The notes under the pieces: model-generated
The model's input: the letters and a program-made list of their open reading frames with translations, nothing else
Told to the model about the DNA's origin: nothing
Databases searched by the model: none
Shown here: piece by piece, positions 18,387-26,789 of the stretch
How the letters are laid out: every line of letters starts with the position of its first letter
How positions within the stretch are numbered: the stretch's first letter is position 1
Assembly: GCF_947488185.1 (NCBI RefSeq)
Contig: NZ_CANKYM010000003.1
Coordinates: 186,001 to 250,000 of the forward strand
Direction: 5' to 3'
Origin: an uncultured Roseobacter sp.
GTDB taxonomy: Bacteria > Pseudomonadota > Alphaproteobacteria > Rhodobacterales > Rhodobacteraceae
DNA: 64,000 nucleotides
Translations under genes and position numbers: made by a program

Positions 18387-19157
18387 ATGACAGCAGAGCC
18401 CCCAAAAGAGCCCAAGGTTGATTCCACGTTGTCCAAGGGGCTTTCCCTTCTGGAAAACCTTGCGGCTTCCCAGAAGGGAAAGGGCGTCACGGAGTTGTCC
18501 AAGGAGCTTGGCCTGACAAAGTCGAATACATTCAGATTGTTGCAGACGCTGACGACGCTTGGCTATGTACAGCACAAGCCAGACAAGACCTATGCCGCAA
18601 CGCTCAAGACCTGGCGCGTTGGGCGGGCCTCCGTCGAGAATCTGAATTTGCGCGAACTTGCGGCGCCAGAGCTGACGTTTCTGTCGAATGAGAGTGGGGA
18701 GGCGGTTTACCTGGCAGTGCGCGAAAACCTGTCGGTGATCTATATCGACAAGGTCGACAGCCAAAAACCGATCCGCTCCTGGAATGCCGTGGGGGGCACA
18801 GCGCCGCTGCATTGCGTGGGGACGGGCAAGGCGATACTGGCTGCGGACTTTGCCAAGCTGCGCGATCAGGTCAGCGGCGCGCTCACGCATCACACGGCAA
18901 AGACCCTTACCAGCATCGAGGCATTGGAAGCCGATGTAGCTGCGACGCGAATGCGGGGCTTTGCCTTTGACACGGGAGAGTTTCGTGATCGTATCCTGAG
19001 TTTTGGCGCTGCCATCACGCTGCCGGGGGGCGAACCGGTTGGGGCGCTTGGGATATCATTGCCCGACATCAACCTGCCGGAGAACGGGATTGATCAATTT
19101 GGCGCGCTGGTATCGCATGCGGCCCGCAGCGTCTCTGCAAAGCTGGGCCACACTTGA
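18387..19157 (+). CDS. IclR-family transcriptional regulator
   Basis: A 256-residue regulator. The N-terminal winged helix covers about residues 10-75 (GVTELSKELGLTKSNTFRLL), followed by the IclR effector domain with NESGEAVYLAVRENLSVIYI and the ligand-pocket segment PLHCVGTGKAILA. The C-terminal part (VGALGISLPDINLPENG) is complete. It follows the molybdoenzyme gene on the same strand and probably regulates it, or the wider sulfur locus. Confidence 0.9.
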   Translation: MTAEPPKEPKVDSTLSKGLSLLENLAASQKGKGVTELSKELGLTKSNTFRLLQTLTTLGYVQHKPDKTYAATLKTWRVGRASVENLNLRELAAPELTFLSNESGEAVYLAVRENLSVIYIDKVDSQKPIRSWNAVGGTAPLHCVGTGKAILAADFAKLRDQVSGALTHHTAKTLTSIEALEADVAATRMRGFAFDTGEFRDRILSFGAAITLPGGEPVGALGISLPDINLPENGIDQFGALVSHAARSVSAKLGHT

Positions 19158-19180
19158 TCGCGTAGACTCCTCGCGCTGGA

Positions 19181-19474
19181 TCAGGTTTTCTTTTCTGGGA
19201 ATTCCACAGGACCGCCCTGTTTCTCCCAAGTGGAGAATCCCTCTTTCAGGTGTGCGGCATCAAACCCCATGTCCTGCAGAGTCGCGGTGGTGATGGCAGA
19301 ACGCCAGCCAGAGGCGCAGTGAAAGACATACTTCTTATCCTGTTGGCCAAAGATGTCTTTGTAGTAAGGGCTGTCAGGGTCCACCCAGAATTCTATCATC
19401 CCGCGCGGGGCGTGAAAGCTGCCGGGAATGAACCTGCTGCGCTGCCGCTCGCGCACGTCGCGGATACTGGTCGC
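19181..19474 (-). pseudogene. rhodanese-like protein, N-terminally truncated
   Basis: The surviving frame reads SIRDVRERQRSRFIPGSFHA, then the conserved PRGMIEFWVDPDSPYYKDIF and the active-site loop VFHCASGWRSAITTAT with its catalytic Cys. A stop codon (TAG, 19475-19477) stands immediately upstream of the first homologous residue and no start codon precedes it, so about 35-40 N-terminal residues expected in this family are missing. An ATG-initiated fragment of 91 residues remains possible from 19456. It lies at the end of the decaying sulfur-related locus. Confidence 0.7.
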
Positions 19475-19559
19475 CTAACGGCAGGTTTGACGGGCCGCAC
19501 CGCAGCATCAGCTTAACCAGGGAGCAGCAGCAATGGGTCGCCTTTTGTCAGATTTGTTC

Positions 19560-19590
19560 TTGACCTGGAGTTACTCAAGGCCGGTATCAG
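19560..19590 (+). promoter_or_regulatory. MerR-type promoter with 19-base spacer
   Basis: TTGACC at 19560 and TATCAG at 19585 are separated by 19 bases, the elongated spacer typical of MerR-activated promoters. The spacer contains the dyad CTGGAGT-T-ACTCAAG (six of seven positions symmetric). It lies 25 bases before the merR gene, so the regulator probably acts on its own operon. Confidence 0.75.
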
Positions 19591-19614
19591 AAGTGGCACT
19601 GGAGGTCTTTCGTC

Positions 19615-19968
19615 ATGCGCATTTCTGAGGCTGCGGCCCGGTCGGGGCTCAACGTTGATACGATCCGATACTACGAAGCAGAAGGGCTCGTGCCGAATGT
19701 CGTGCGCGGTACTGACGGCCAGCGGAGGTTTTCGCCGGACAATGTTGACTGGCTGACACTGCTGTACTGGCTTCGCGAAACCGGCATGCCGATGAAGGTG
19801 ATGCAGCGGTTTGCGGCGCTCTATGCGCAAGGGGATGCGACCATTCCGGATCGCAAGAGCATCCTGCTCGATCACTCCCGGCTTTTGGCCAAACGCCGCG
19901 ACGATCTTGATCGGTGTGACGAGATTCTCGCCAGAAAGCTTGAAATCTATGAGGAGTATCTGCGGTGA
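19615..19968 (+). CDS. MerR-family transcriptional regulator
   Basis: A 117-residue protein. The N-terminal winged helix is RISEAAARSGLNVDTIRYYE followed by AEGLVP, and the coiled-coil dimer helix runs from about residue 80 to the end (LLDHSRLLAKRRDDLDRCDE). There is no cysteine pair of the metal-sensing type near the C-terminus, so it resembles small-molecule-responsive members (the group near YybR/CueR relatives acting on SDR genes). The next gene starts at GTG 19965, inside its stop. Confidence 0.9.
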   Translation: MRISEAAARSGLNVDTIRYYEAEGLVPNVVRGTDGQRRFSPDNVDWLTLLYWLRETGMPMKVMQRFAALYAQGDATIPDRKSILLDHSRLLAKRRDDLDRCDEILARKLEIYEEYLR

Positions 19969-20564
19969 AAATCATTCTTGTTGGTGCCTCGGGCGATGTA
20001 GGGGGGGCCGCCTTTGCCGAGCTGTCGCAGCGCCATGACGTTGTTCGCGTCGGTCGAAAGACTGGGGAGGTGCGCGCCGATATCTCCGACCGCAGCTCAA
20101 TCGAAGCCATGTATGAAGAGGTTGGAGCGTTTGATGCTCTCGTTTCAGCCGCGGGCCAGGTTCACTTCGCCCCGCTGGCGGAACAGACAGACGCGTCACT
20201 GAAGATGGGGCTTGAGAACAAGGTGATGGGGCAAATCAACCTTGTTCTGGAGGGGATGAAGCGGCTCGCGGGCACAGGCTCCTTCACCTTGACCAGCGGT
20301 GTGCTGGACCGCGACCCGGTTGTTGCAGGTACAGGGGCAGCACTGGCAAACGGCGCGCTTGCGGGTCTCGTGAAAGGGGCGGCGATTGAGATGCCTCCCG
20401 GGGTGCGGATCAACGTGGTGAGTCCTGGGTTGCTTGATGTGTCCGAGCGCCGCTATGGCGCTTTGTTTCCCGGTCACAAGCGGGTGCCGTCGCAGCGGGT
20501 TGGACGGGCGTTCGCCAAATGCGTCGAGGGGGCGATCAACGGTCAAGTGGTGATTGTAGCGTGA
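19965..20564 (+). CDS. short-chain dehydrogenase/reductase
   Basis: This 199-residue SDR has the dinucleotide-binding start IILVGASGDVGGAAFAEL. The NAG-type motif appears as VSAAGQVHF, the active-site Ser sits in SFTLTSGVLD, and RINVVSPGLLD follows. The usual YxxxK pair is not present in canonical form; the region reads AGTGAALANGALAGLVKGAA. This matches the short atypical SDRs that lack the catalytic Tyr and are often paired with MerR genes. It is coupled to merR and to the binding protein that follows. Confidence 0.85.
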   Translation: MKIILVGASGDVGGAAFAELSQRHDVVRVGRKTGEVRADISDRSSIEAMYEEVGAFDALVSAAGQVHFAPLAEQTDASLKMGLENKVMGQINLVLEGMKRLAGTGSFTLTSGVLDRDPVVAGTGAALANGALAGLVKGAAIEMPPGVRINVVSPGLLDVSERRYGALFPGHKRVPSQRVGRAFAKCVEGAINGQVVIVA

Positions 20565-21268
20565 GGGTCGCTTATCCTATCGAGCCGCCGTTCAACTATG
20601 TGGACGATGCAGGAGCCGTGACCGGATGCGATGTCGAACTGGCGCGGTACGTCCTCGATCAACTCGACATTGGCGAAGTTGAGTTTGTCGAAACCGAGTT
20701 CGCCCAGCTTCTGCCCGGGCTCGCCCGAGATGACTGGCAGATGACCACAGGCCTTTTTGCGTCCCCTGAACGGCAGCGCGTCGCTTTGTTCAGCAGATCG
20801 ATCTGGGCCTTGCCGGATGGATTGCTTGTCCGGAAAGAGGATGCACAGTGCTTGGCTGGGTATCGAAGTCTTGCCGTTTCGGGTGATTTGAAACTAGCTG
20901 TAATACGGGATCAGGTACAGCATGTGACCGCCCTTGAACTCGGCGTGACGCCCGGCCAGTTCTGCGTATTCGAAACCTATGCTGATGCGGTGCGGGCGGT
21001 GGAGGATGGAACAGTCAGTGCATTTGCCAGTGTCGCTCGGGCACATCAAGGCTTCCTTCAAACAAGCTCTGCCGATGGTCTTGCCGTCGTGGACGTCCCG
21101 CTTCTGGAAAGGGCTCCGGCGTATGGTTGTTTTGCGTTCGCGCTCACCGCCAATGAACTTCGAAACCGTGTTGATCAGGTTCTGAATACCTTCATCGGCG
21201 GTACTGAGCATCGAAAATTGATGAAAGCATTCGGGTTTGCGGACGCTGATGTTGATCGAATCCTTTAA
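20561..21268 (+). CDS. solute-binding-protein-like domain (SBP_bac_3) without signal peptide
   Basis: A 235-residue protein with the amino-acid-binding fold: VAYPIEPPFNYVDDAGAVTG at the N-terminus, GCDVELARYVLDQL, LLPGLARDDWQMTTGLFAS and a C-terminal FALTANELRNRVDQVLNTFI. Translation from GTG 20561, overlapping the previous stop, begins directly with the mature fold, so no export signal is visible. A start further upstream would lie inside the SDR gene and adds no hydrophobic segment. It may be a cytosolic sensor or enzyme with this fold. It forms an operon with merR and the SDR gene. Confidence 0.75.
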   Translation: MRVAYPIEPPFNYVDDAGAVTGCDVELARYVLDQLDIGEVEFVETEFAQLLPGLARDDWQMTTGLFASPERQRVALFSRSIWALPDGLLVRKEDAQCLAGYRSLAVSGDLKLAVIRDQVQHVTALELGVTPGQFCVFETYADAVRAVEDGTVSAFASVARAHQGFLQTSSADGLAVVDVPLLERAPAYGCFAFALTANELRNRVDQVLNTFIGGTEHRKLMKAFGFADADVDRIL

Positions 21269-21322
21269 CCGTGGTGAAGAGGGGATCGCCCATGGATGAG
21301 ATACAATTCTCGGCAACCGCAA

Positions 21323-21772
21323 TCAGTCGACAACCTGATGAACGCCAGAAGGTTCAGCCAATGTCTCACGCGGGTGAATGTCGGCGAAGACTTCGATGAC
21401 GTTGTGCTCCGGGTCGCGGAAAAACAGCGTCCTGTGGGGCCAGTCCTGATTTGTCGGAGGCTCGATCACCTCGATCCTGTCTTCGACCAGCCTATCATAC
21501 GCATGATCAACGTCGGCTGGCGGTACGCGAAAGCTGATCTGAATGGATGCGGATGGCGCCGGCAGGCTTGGCCCGTCGTAAGGGCGGCCGCGTTTCCTTA
21601 GGCCGAGAAACAGGGTGCCGACCCGAAAGAAAGCCATCCGGTCCGGAAAATCCTCTTCGACTTCGAATTGAAACAGCCGCTCGTAGAACGCTTTCATCTT
21701 CGCGAGGTCATCGCAAAGAAGGATTACGTAGTCCAAGCTGCGAATGGCTTTGAAACCTTCATGTTTGTTCAC
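21323..21772 (-). CDS. VOC family protein (glyoxalase/dioxygenase fold)
   Basis: A 149-residue protein with one vicinal-oxygen-chelate module pair. The first strand is LDYVILLCDDLAKMKAFYER with LFQFEVEEDFP; the second half has DHAYDRLVEDRIEVIEPPTN and ends RTLFFRDPEHNVIEVFADIH, where the Glu is a usual metal ligand. The enzyme reaction is unknown. It ends near the solute-binding gene on the other strand and lies downstream of a RidA gene, with which it may be cotranscribed. Confidence 0.85.
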   Translation of the reverse strand: MNKHEGFKAIRSLDYVILLCDDLAKMKAFYERLFQFEVEEDFPDRMAFFRVGTLFLGLRKRGRPYDGPSLPAPSASIQISFRVPPADVDHAYDRLVEDRIEVIEPPTNQDWPHRTLFFRDPEHNVIEVFADIHPRETLAEPSGVHQVVD

Positions 21773-21784
21773 GGCTTTATACCC

Positions 21785-22207
21785 TTAATATTTTGGCTCG
21801 TGAAAGCGATCCTCGGGGATCACGGCAATGGGGGCGACTTCCACCAAAAGGTCTGGTGCGATCAGCCCGGCGGCCTGAATAAGAATACTGATGGGGCCGT
21901 GCGCCAGTTGAATGCGTTCGGCCCGGACTTTCTGGATGGCAAGCATATCTGCCGGATCGAGGTAGAAGACGGTCAACGACACGATGTCGTCCAAGCGCCC
22001 GCCCACGGCCTTGAGGATGTTTTCGACATTGTCGAAGCATTGCCGCGCCTGCGTTTCGCAGTCGCCTTTTCCGATGACATTCCCATCGTGGTCCCAGGCG
22101 ACTTGCCCCGTCATATGGAGGACGCGGCCCTCTGGCTCGACCACGCCATGATGGAAGGGGCGTCCAAGTTGAGGCCATCCGGTCGGTGGATTGTATCTGA
22201 TCGTCAT
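21785..22207 (-). CDS. RidA family protein
   Basis: This 140-residue RidA/YjgF protein starts at ATG 22207 after GAGGAA. Family features are FHHGVVEPEGRVLHMTGQVA, the helix ETQARQCFDNVENILKAVGG and VSLTVFYLDPADMLAIQKVR. It ends with the long C-terminal segment APDLLVEVAPIAVIPEDRF. The canonical Arg before VE is replaced, so deaminase activity is uncertain. It diverges from a LysR-type gene. Confidence 0.85.
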   Translation of the reverse strand: MTIRYNPPTGWPQLGRPFHHGVVEPEGRVLHMTGQVAWDHDGNVIGKGDCETQARQCFDNVENILKAVGGRLDDIVSLTVFYLDPADMLAIQKVRAERIQLAHGPISILIQAAGLIAPDLLVEVAPIAVIPEDRFHEPKY

Positions 22208-22334
22208 GAGTTCCTCTTTCTGTTTGTTGAGAGGATTTGCATGGATGCGCCTGTTTTGTTCAAACGATAGAAACTGAGCGCGAGGCTTAGAAAATCTCGG
22301 TCTACTGCGCCGGGTGTGCGTGCTAGGAGACGCC

Positions 22335-22910
22335 ATGACCTATCGATTTCCGTCCCTGAACGGCCTCAAAGCGTTTGAAGCGGCCGCACGACATCTGAGT
22401 TTCAAAGCCGCAGCAGCCGAGCTTGGGGTGACGGCCGGTGCTGTCAGCCAGCAGGTCAAGCGGTTGGAGATGTCTCTTGGCATCTCGCTCTTCCGGCGGC
22501 TGCCACAAGGATTGCTGTTGACGCGAGAGGGCGCGGCTTACCTTCCCGATGTTTCGCGGGCTTTCGACGTTCTGACAGACGCGACCGAGGCGATCGCCCC
22601 TGCGCTCAACGGACGGAAGTTGAGCTTGGGCGTTGATCCCCTCGTCGCTGACCGTCTGCCAAAAGGATGGCCCCGTCATTCAAAGGAGCTCGATCCATAT
22701 GTTCGGGAGACGGTGACAACGGATGACGTCGAACTGATCTGGTCCAACGAACTGGATGCACTGCTCCTTGCCGCTAGAACACGACATGGCGCCCTTGCAG
22801 AGCGCGCCGTTTGCCTCAGTGGCTCCACGGCCGCTCTGTATTTCGTAACCCGGCCTGGTCTGGCCGAGTGTCGTCAATCGCGCGCCATACGTGAAGCTTT
22901 GGAGGTCTAG
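22335..22910 (+). CDS. LysR-type regulator with shortened effector domain
   Basis: The 191-residue product begins with a clear GcvA-type winged helix (LNGLKAFEAAARHLSFKAAA, TAGAVSQQVKRLEMSLG, residues 1-65). It ends with the usual LysR finish (FVTRPGLAECRQSRAIREAL). Only about 100 residues lie between linker and end, whereas LysR effector domains need about 200, so a central block seems to be missing while the frame is kept. It may be a degraded gene or a compact ligand-blind repressor. It diverges from the RidA gene, its likely target. Confidence 0.75.
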   Translation: MTYRFPSLNGLKAFEAAARHLSFKAAAAELGVTAGAVSQQVKRLEMSLGISLFRRLPQGLLLTREGAAYLPDVSRAFDVLTDATEAIAPALNGRKLSLGVDPLVADRLPKGWPRHSKELDPYVRETVTTDDVELIWSNELDALLLAARTRHGALAERAVCLSGSTAALYFVTRPGLAECRQSRAIREALEV

Positions 22911-23054
22911 GAGCCAAGTAGACTGCGACAGTATGAAGGACTAGCGACAGATTTTTTCAATCGTGGATGTCCGCAATGCGGAATGCGAATGCAGCATTGT
23001 GTCACTAGGCTGAGAGTCCGCTAAGGGCCGCCCGCGAAGACGACCCTAAAGTTG

Positions 23055-23687
23055 TTAGATTTCAATGGCCTCAGCGATTGCTAGCGCATCCTCGAGTTCG
23101 ACGCCAAGGTACTGCACGGTACTGTCCATCTTGGTGTGTCCAAGCAAAAGCTGAACCGCCCGCAAGTTTCCCGTCTTCTTGTAGATCTGGGTTACCTTTG
23201 TTCGCCTCATCGAATGCGTGCCATATGCGCTCGCTTCTAGACCGATCGACGTGACCCAATCGCGGACGATCCGCGCATATTGGCGTGTCGAGATGTGCAG
23301 GCGCTCATGGAACCGACCTGGCCAAAGGTACTCCGAGCCGACCGTGAGCTCATCTTCCATCCACTTTTCGACCAAGGCGCGTGTGCCTTCGGATATTTCA
23401 AATCGTACAGGTTTCTGAGTTTTGCTTTGCAATACTGAAGCGCGTTCTTTGATCTGACCAGACGCCATGACGTCGACGACCTTCATCTTCACCAGGTCAC
23501 AACCGCGCAGCTTGCTGTCGATCGCCATGTTGAAAAGCGCGAGGTCGCGATGGTTTTCTGCCAGTTCAAGTCGCACCCGGATGGCCCAGACATGCTTTGG
23601 TTTCAATGGTCGCTTCTGACCGACGATGCGCCCCTGGTTCCAAGCTGGACGTAGTGCGCGAATAGCTGGTAGGTTTGGTGTTTCCAT
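23055..23687 (-). CDS. tyrosine recombinase/integrase
   Basis: A 210-residue site-specific recombinase from ATG 23687 (METPNLPAI). Catalytic-site motifs are the Arg in NMAIDSKLRGCDLV, His-x-x-Arg in YGTHSMRRTK, and the His and Tyr in QLLLGHTKMDSTVQYLGV. The N-terminal core-binding domain is short, as in small integrases often found on Rhodobacterales plasmids and mobile regions. It stands alone beside the shortened LysR gene and the copper genes. I see no attachment repeats, so the mobile element it once served is not defined. Confidence 0.85.
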   Translation of the reverse strand: METPNLPAIRALRPAWNQGRIVGQKRPLKPKHVWAIRVRLELAENHRDLALFNMAIDSKLRGCDLVKMKVVDVMASGQIKERASVLQSKTQKPVRFEISEGTRALVEKWMEDELTVGSEYLWPGRFHERLHISTRQYARIVRDWVTSIGLEASAYGTHSMRRTKVTQIYKKTGNLRAVQLLLGHTKMDSTVQYLGVELEDALAIAEAIEI

Positions 23688-23939
23688 GACTGATCCTCCG
23701 ATCCGCCATGCCCTCCCAAAACGACAACCCGACGTTGACGCGGACATCATAACACAGGAGGCTGCGCTGCCTCCGAGGTCAATTGAGCGCCCAATCGCCA
23801 AATTGCTGCACTTCGCAGAAACCGCAGTAATGCGACGAATGCAGGTATTGGACTACCCAGGTCGCCTCAGAACGGGGCAACTCGACTAGAAGAGCGGAAA
23901 CCATAGAATTCAGTCTCCTCCGTCCCATATCGCACCAAT

Positions 23940-24401
23940 TTAGGCATGGCTCTCAAATACTTCGATTGAGCCATCGCGCAAAACCAGCAAAGTGTCGTAG
24001 GCATCGCGTAGGTCGCTCATTTCCATGCCCGGTGAACCAATCGGCATGCCGGGCACCGTCAGGCCGAGCGCATCCGGGCGCTCCATAAGCAACCGCTGGA
24101 CGTCTCCGGCAGGCACATGGCCTTCCACGAAGTAACCGTCGATGAAGGCGGTATGGCATGAACTCAGCGCGGGTGTAACGCCTGCGCGATCCTTCATAGC
24201 CCAAAGCGTTTCCTGATCGACGTCACTGGCGGTGACATTGAACCCCGCGCGGACCATGTGATCGACCCAGGCCGAGCAACAGCCGCATGTCGGTGTCTTG
24301 AAGACCTCCAGTTCGCCTGAAGTTGCAAGCGCGGGTCGAGCGATAGACGCGGCGCTCAAGCCAGAGGCAAGGCTGATGAGGATAAAGTCTCTGCGGTCCA
24401 T
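23940..24401 (-). CDS. DUF411 periplasmic copper-associated protein
   Basis: A 153-residue protein with a Tat-like or Sec signal at its start (MDRRDFILISLASGLSAASI). It is followed by the DUF411 core with the metal-binding motif KTPTCGCCSAWVDHMVRAGF and the downstream segment GVTPALSSCHTAFIDGYFVE. Proteins of this group are found with copper-resistance genes and probably bind copper in the periplasm. It is the last gene of a minus-strand copper operon, 37 bases after the multicopper oxidase. Confidence 0.85.
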   Translation of the reverse strand: MDRRDFILISLASGLSAASIARPALATSGELEVFKTPTCGCCSAWVDHMVRAGFNVTASDVDQETLWAMKDRAGVTPALSSCHTAFIDGYFVEGHVPAGDVQRLLMERPDALGLTVPGMPIGSPGMEMSDLRDAYDTLLVLRDGSIEVFESHA

Positions 24402-24438
24402 GAGATGTATCTCCTTTGAGTTATCACTGAGCCTTGCG

Positions 24439-25827
24439 CTACGAGACACGCAGCCAAGTCATCATGCCTCCGGCGGAATGCTCCAGCATATGGCAATGCA
24501 AGAGCCAGTCGCCTGGGTTGTCTGCAACGAAGGCGATCTCGACCGTTTCGCCGCGGGTCATCAAAACCGTGTCACGCATTGGGCCAAGGGTACCGTCCGC
24601 AGCGATCTGTCGGAAGTGATGCCCGTGCAAATGCATCCCGTGCGGCCAGGCGGTGTCGTTGGTCATGGTAATCCGCACGGTTTCACCACGACTGGCGTCG
24701 ATCAAAGGGGTGTCGCCCATATCCGCCATGCCGTTGAAGGCCCAGACTTTGCCCTGGGCGGCCATGTCCCGCATGTCCGTCATCTGACCGCCCATCATCG
24801 CGCCGCGCATGCCACCCATTGCGCCGCCTTCCATTCGCAATTCAGCGTGTCGGGCGGTTCCTAGATCTCCGAGAGCGGGAACGGGATTTGGCGGGAGGGC
24901 GGTCGGTTCGGCCAAGCGCTCCTGTCGGACAGCGCCGCCGACCGGGAAAGCCGCGATGGCGTAGCCGCCGTCGGACTCAACGCTCACAAGGAAGGCTTCC
25001 TCTCCCTCATCCGCAATCACATCGACAATCAGGTCCGCCCGCTGCGCTGGCGCAAGAACGAGGTCTCCCAATGGCTGCGGTGCCTCCAGCGGCATGCCAT
25101 CAAGTGCCAGGACCCAGCCTTCCAAGCCCTTCGTATCGAGCGAGAAAATCCGCGCATTTGCTGTGTTGATCAGACGAAGACGCATCCGTGAATGCCGGGG
25201 CACGTCTCGCGCCCAGGCCCCATCGCCATTCACTGTGATCCAGTTGCCGATCCGTCCGCCATGGGACCAATCGCGCATGTTCCCGAAACCCTCGGCGATC
25301 TGGGCCTCATCCGTCAGGCGCCAGTCGTCGAGTAATAGCACCTCGTCAAGATCGACCTCCGGCGCGCCTGTGGCCTCATCGACAATCAAGGCACCATAAA
25401 GTCCTCGCGCCATCTGCTCATACGTGCGGTTGTGTGGGTGATACCAGTAGGTGCCAGCGTCGGGCAGCGCGAAGTCGTAGAGGAAGTCTGCACCCGGCTC
25501 GACAGCAGACTGCGTCATGCCAGCCACACCGTCCATGGCGTTTTCGATGCGGATGCCGTGCCAGTGGACTGATGATGCCTGCGGAAGGTCATTCCGGAAT
25601 AGCAGTGTCATCCGCTCCCCCTGACGCGCGCGCAGGACCGGGCCGGGCGTCAGGCCATCATACCCCCAAATGCGCGTCTCCGGATACTTGGCTGGTGCAA
25701 GCCGCGCGCTGCTCACCCGCGCGTTGAGGATTGGCGTGGCTTCTGCACTCGCAAAGGTTGGCAAAGATGCAGCGGCTGCAGACGCCAAGAGTGACTGATG
25801 GAACTGCCTGCGGTTAAGACGTGTCAT
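24439..25827 (-). CDS. multicopper oxidase (CopA/CueO-like)
   Basis: This 462-residue three-cupredoxin-domain oxidase has a Tat signal (MTRLNRRQFHQSLLASAAAA). All four copper-ligand blocks are present: SVHWHGIR, YWYHPHNRTYEQMARGLYG, HGMHLHGHHF and LLHCHMLEHSAGGMM. A Met-rich segment (MEGGAMGGMRGAMMGGQM, about residues 335-355) resembles the copper-binding insert of cuprous oxidases. It probably oxidises Cu(I) in the periplasm. It overlaps the copD gene start by four bases and belongs to the operon driven from the operator at 27257-27278. Confidence 0.92.
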   Translation of the reverse strand: MTRLNRRQFHQSLLASAAAASLPTFASAEATPILNARVSSARLAPAKYPETRIWGYDGLTPGPVLRARQGERMTLLFRNDLPQASSVHWHGIRIENAMDGVAGMTQSAVEPGADFLYDFALPDAGTYWYHPHNRTYEQMARGLYGALIVDEATGAPEVDLDEVLLLDDWRLTDEAQIAEGFGNMRDWSHGGRIGNWITVNGDGAWARDVPRHSRMRLRLINTANARIFSLDTKGLEGWVLALDGMPLEAPQPLGDLVLAPAQRADLIVDVIADEGEEAFLVSVESDGGYAIAAFPVGGAVRQERLAEPTALPPNPVPALGDLGTARHAELRMEGGAMGGMRGAMMGGQMTDMRDMAAQGKVWAFNGMADMGDTPLIDASRGETVRITMTNDTAWPHGMHLHGHHFRQIAADGTLGPMRDTVLMTRGETVEIAFVADNPGDWLLHCHMLEHSAGGMMTWLRVS

Positions 25828-26783
25828 GAAGCGTCTCCCAACGTGTGACGCGCCGACGCAGCCGGTCGCGTATCCAATGATGCCTGTTCGCTCTCTCCGT
25901 CGCCGGGTGGCGATGAGACAGTGGTGAGCGCTGCGGTCGTGATCAGGATACCGGCCACAAGCGCCACTTCAAAACCAATTGATCGGCGGAGCCGCCTGCG
26001 CGTGCCCGGCGTCGATGTCAGAAGCGCAGGTGTCAGTTTCAGTTTGTTCACCGCAGCCAGAGACAGGACACCCGCAAAGAGAATGAGCTTGATCGCAAAC
26101 ATCTGGCCATAGGGGCTGGACAGAGCGGATGGTGTCACAGCACCCAGAAGCATAAGGACCAGCCCACCCGCAACGACGAGCAGGCCGACAACCCAAAGCG
26201 CCCGGCGACCGAACTCATGTGCCAAGGCTCCCGCGCTTGCGGGTGGGTCGCGCCGTGTCGCACGCAGGAGCGGCGCGAAGGCACCGACCCAGAAAGCGAG
26301 GCACAGTATGTGCAAGGTGATGAGCCCGCCAAGGATCACCTGCGGCTCGCCGAGCGCGTGACCGCGGAGCGCAAAGGAGGCGGACGCAAGAAATGCGCCC
26401 ACAAGTGCGAGGATGTGGCCAGCCCGCGCGCGCCACAGGATACAGAAAATGAGCGCAAGCCCCGCAAGGCGCACAGCTGCACTTGTTCCAAGCGGGCTCT
26501 CCGCCACCATTCCGAGGATCATGGGATCTACCGCGCCGTCCCATTTGCCGCCCAAGAGGAAGCTGGCCCGCACAGGAAGCCGCAGCCCGGTAAAGACGGC
26601 TGCTGCGAGCGCTGACAGAACCGCAGTTCGACGTAGCGCTGCGCGTCCGTTCTCACTCACGCATTGCAAGGAGACGACCACCAACACACTGCCGACAGCA
26701 ACCAGCGTCGCAGCATAGGCAAACGCCTTCACGATGATAGACAGCCATGTGACGCTGTCGGCAATGGCGAGGGTTGCCATCAT
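25824..26783 (-). CDS. copD: copper resistance protein CopD, membrane subunit
   Basis: A 319-residue inner-membrane protein with about eight predicted helices. The segment LHILCLAFWVGAFAPLLRAT carries the His expected in the CopD/YcnJ family, and further conserved parts are FGRRALWVVGLLVVAGGLVL and PYGQMFAIKLILFAGVLSLA. CopD is thought to move copper across the inner membrane with CopC. It lies 6 bases after copC and overlaps the oxidase gene. Confidence 0.88.
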   Translation of the reverse strand: MMATLAIADSVTWLSIIVKAFAYAATLVAVGSVLVVVSLQCVSENGRAALRRTAVLSALAAAVFTGLRLPVRASFLLGGKWDGAVDPMILGMVAESPLGTSAAVRLAGLALIFCILWRARAGHILALVGAFLASASFALRGHALGEPQVILGGLITLHILCLAFWVGAFAPLLRATRRDPPASAGALAHEFGRRALWVVGLLVVAGGLVLMLLGAVTPSALSSPYGQMFAIKLILFAGVLSLAAVNKLKLTPALLTSTPGTRRRLRRSIGFEVALVAGILITTAALTTVSSPPGDGESEQASLDTRPAASARHTLGDAS

Positions 26784-26789
26784 CGCGGG

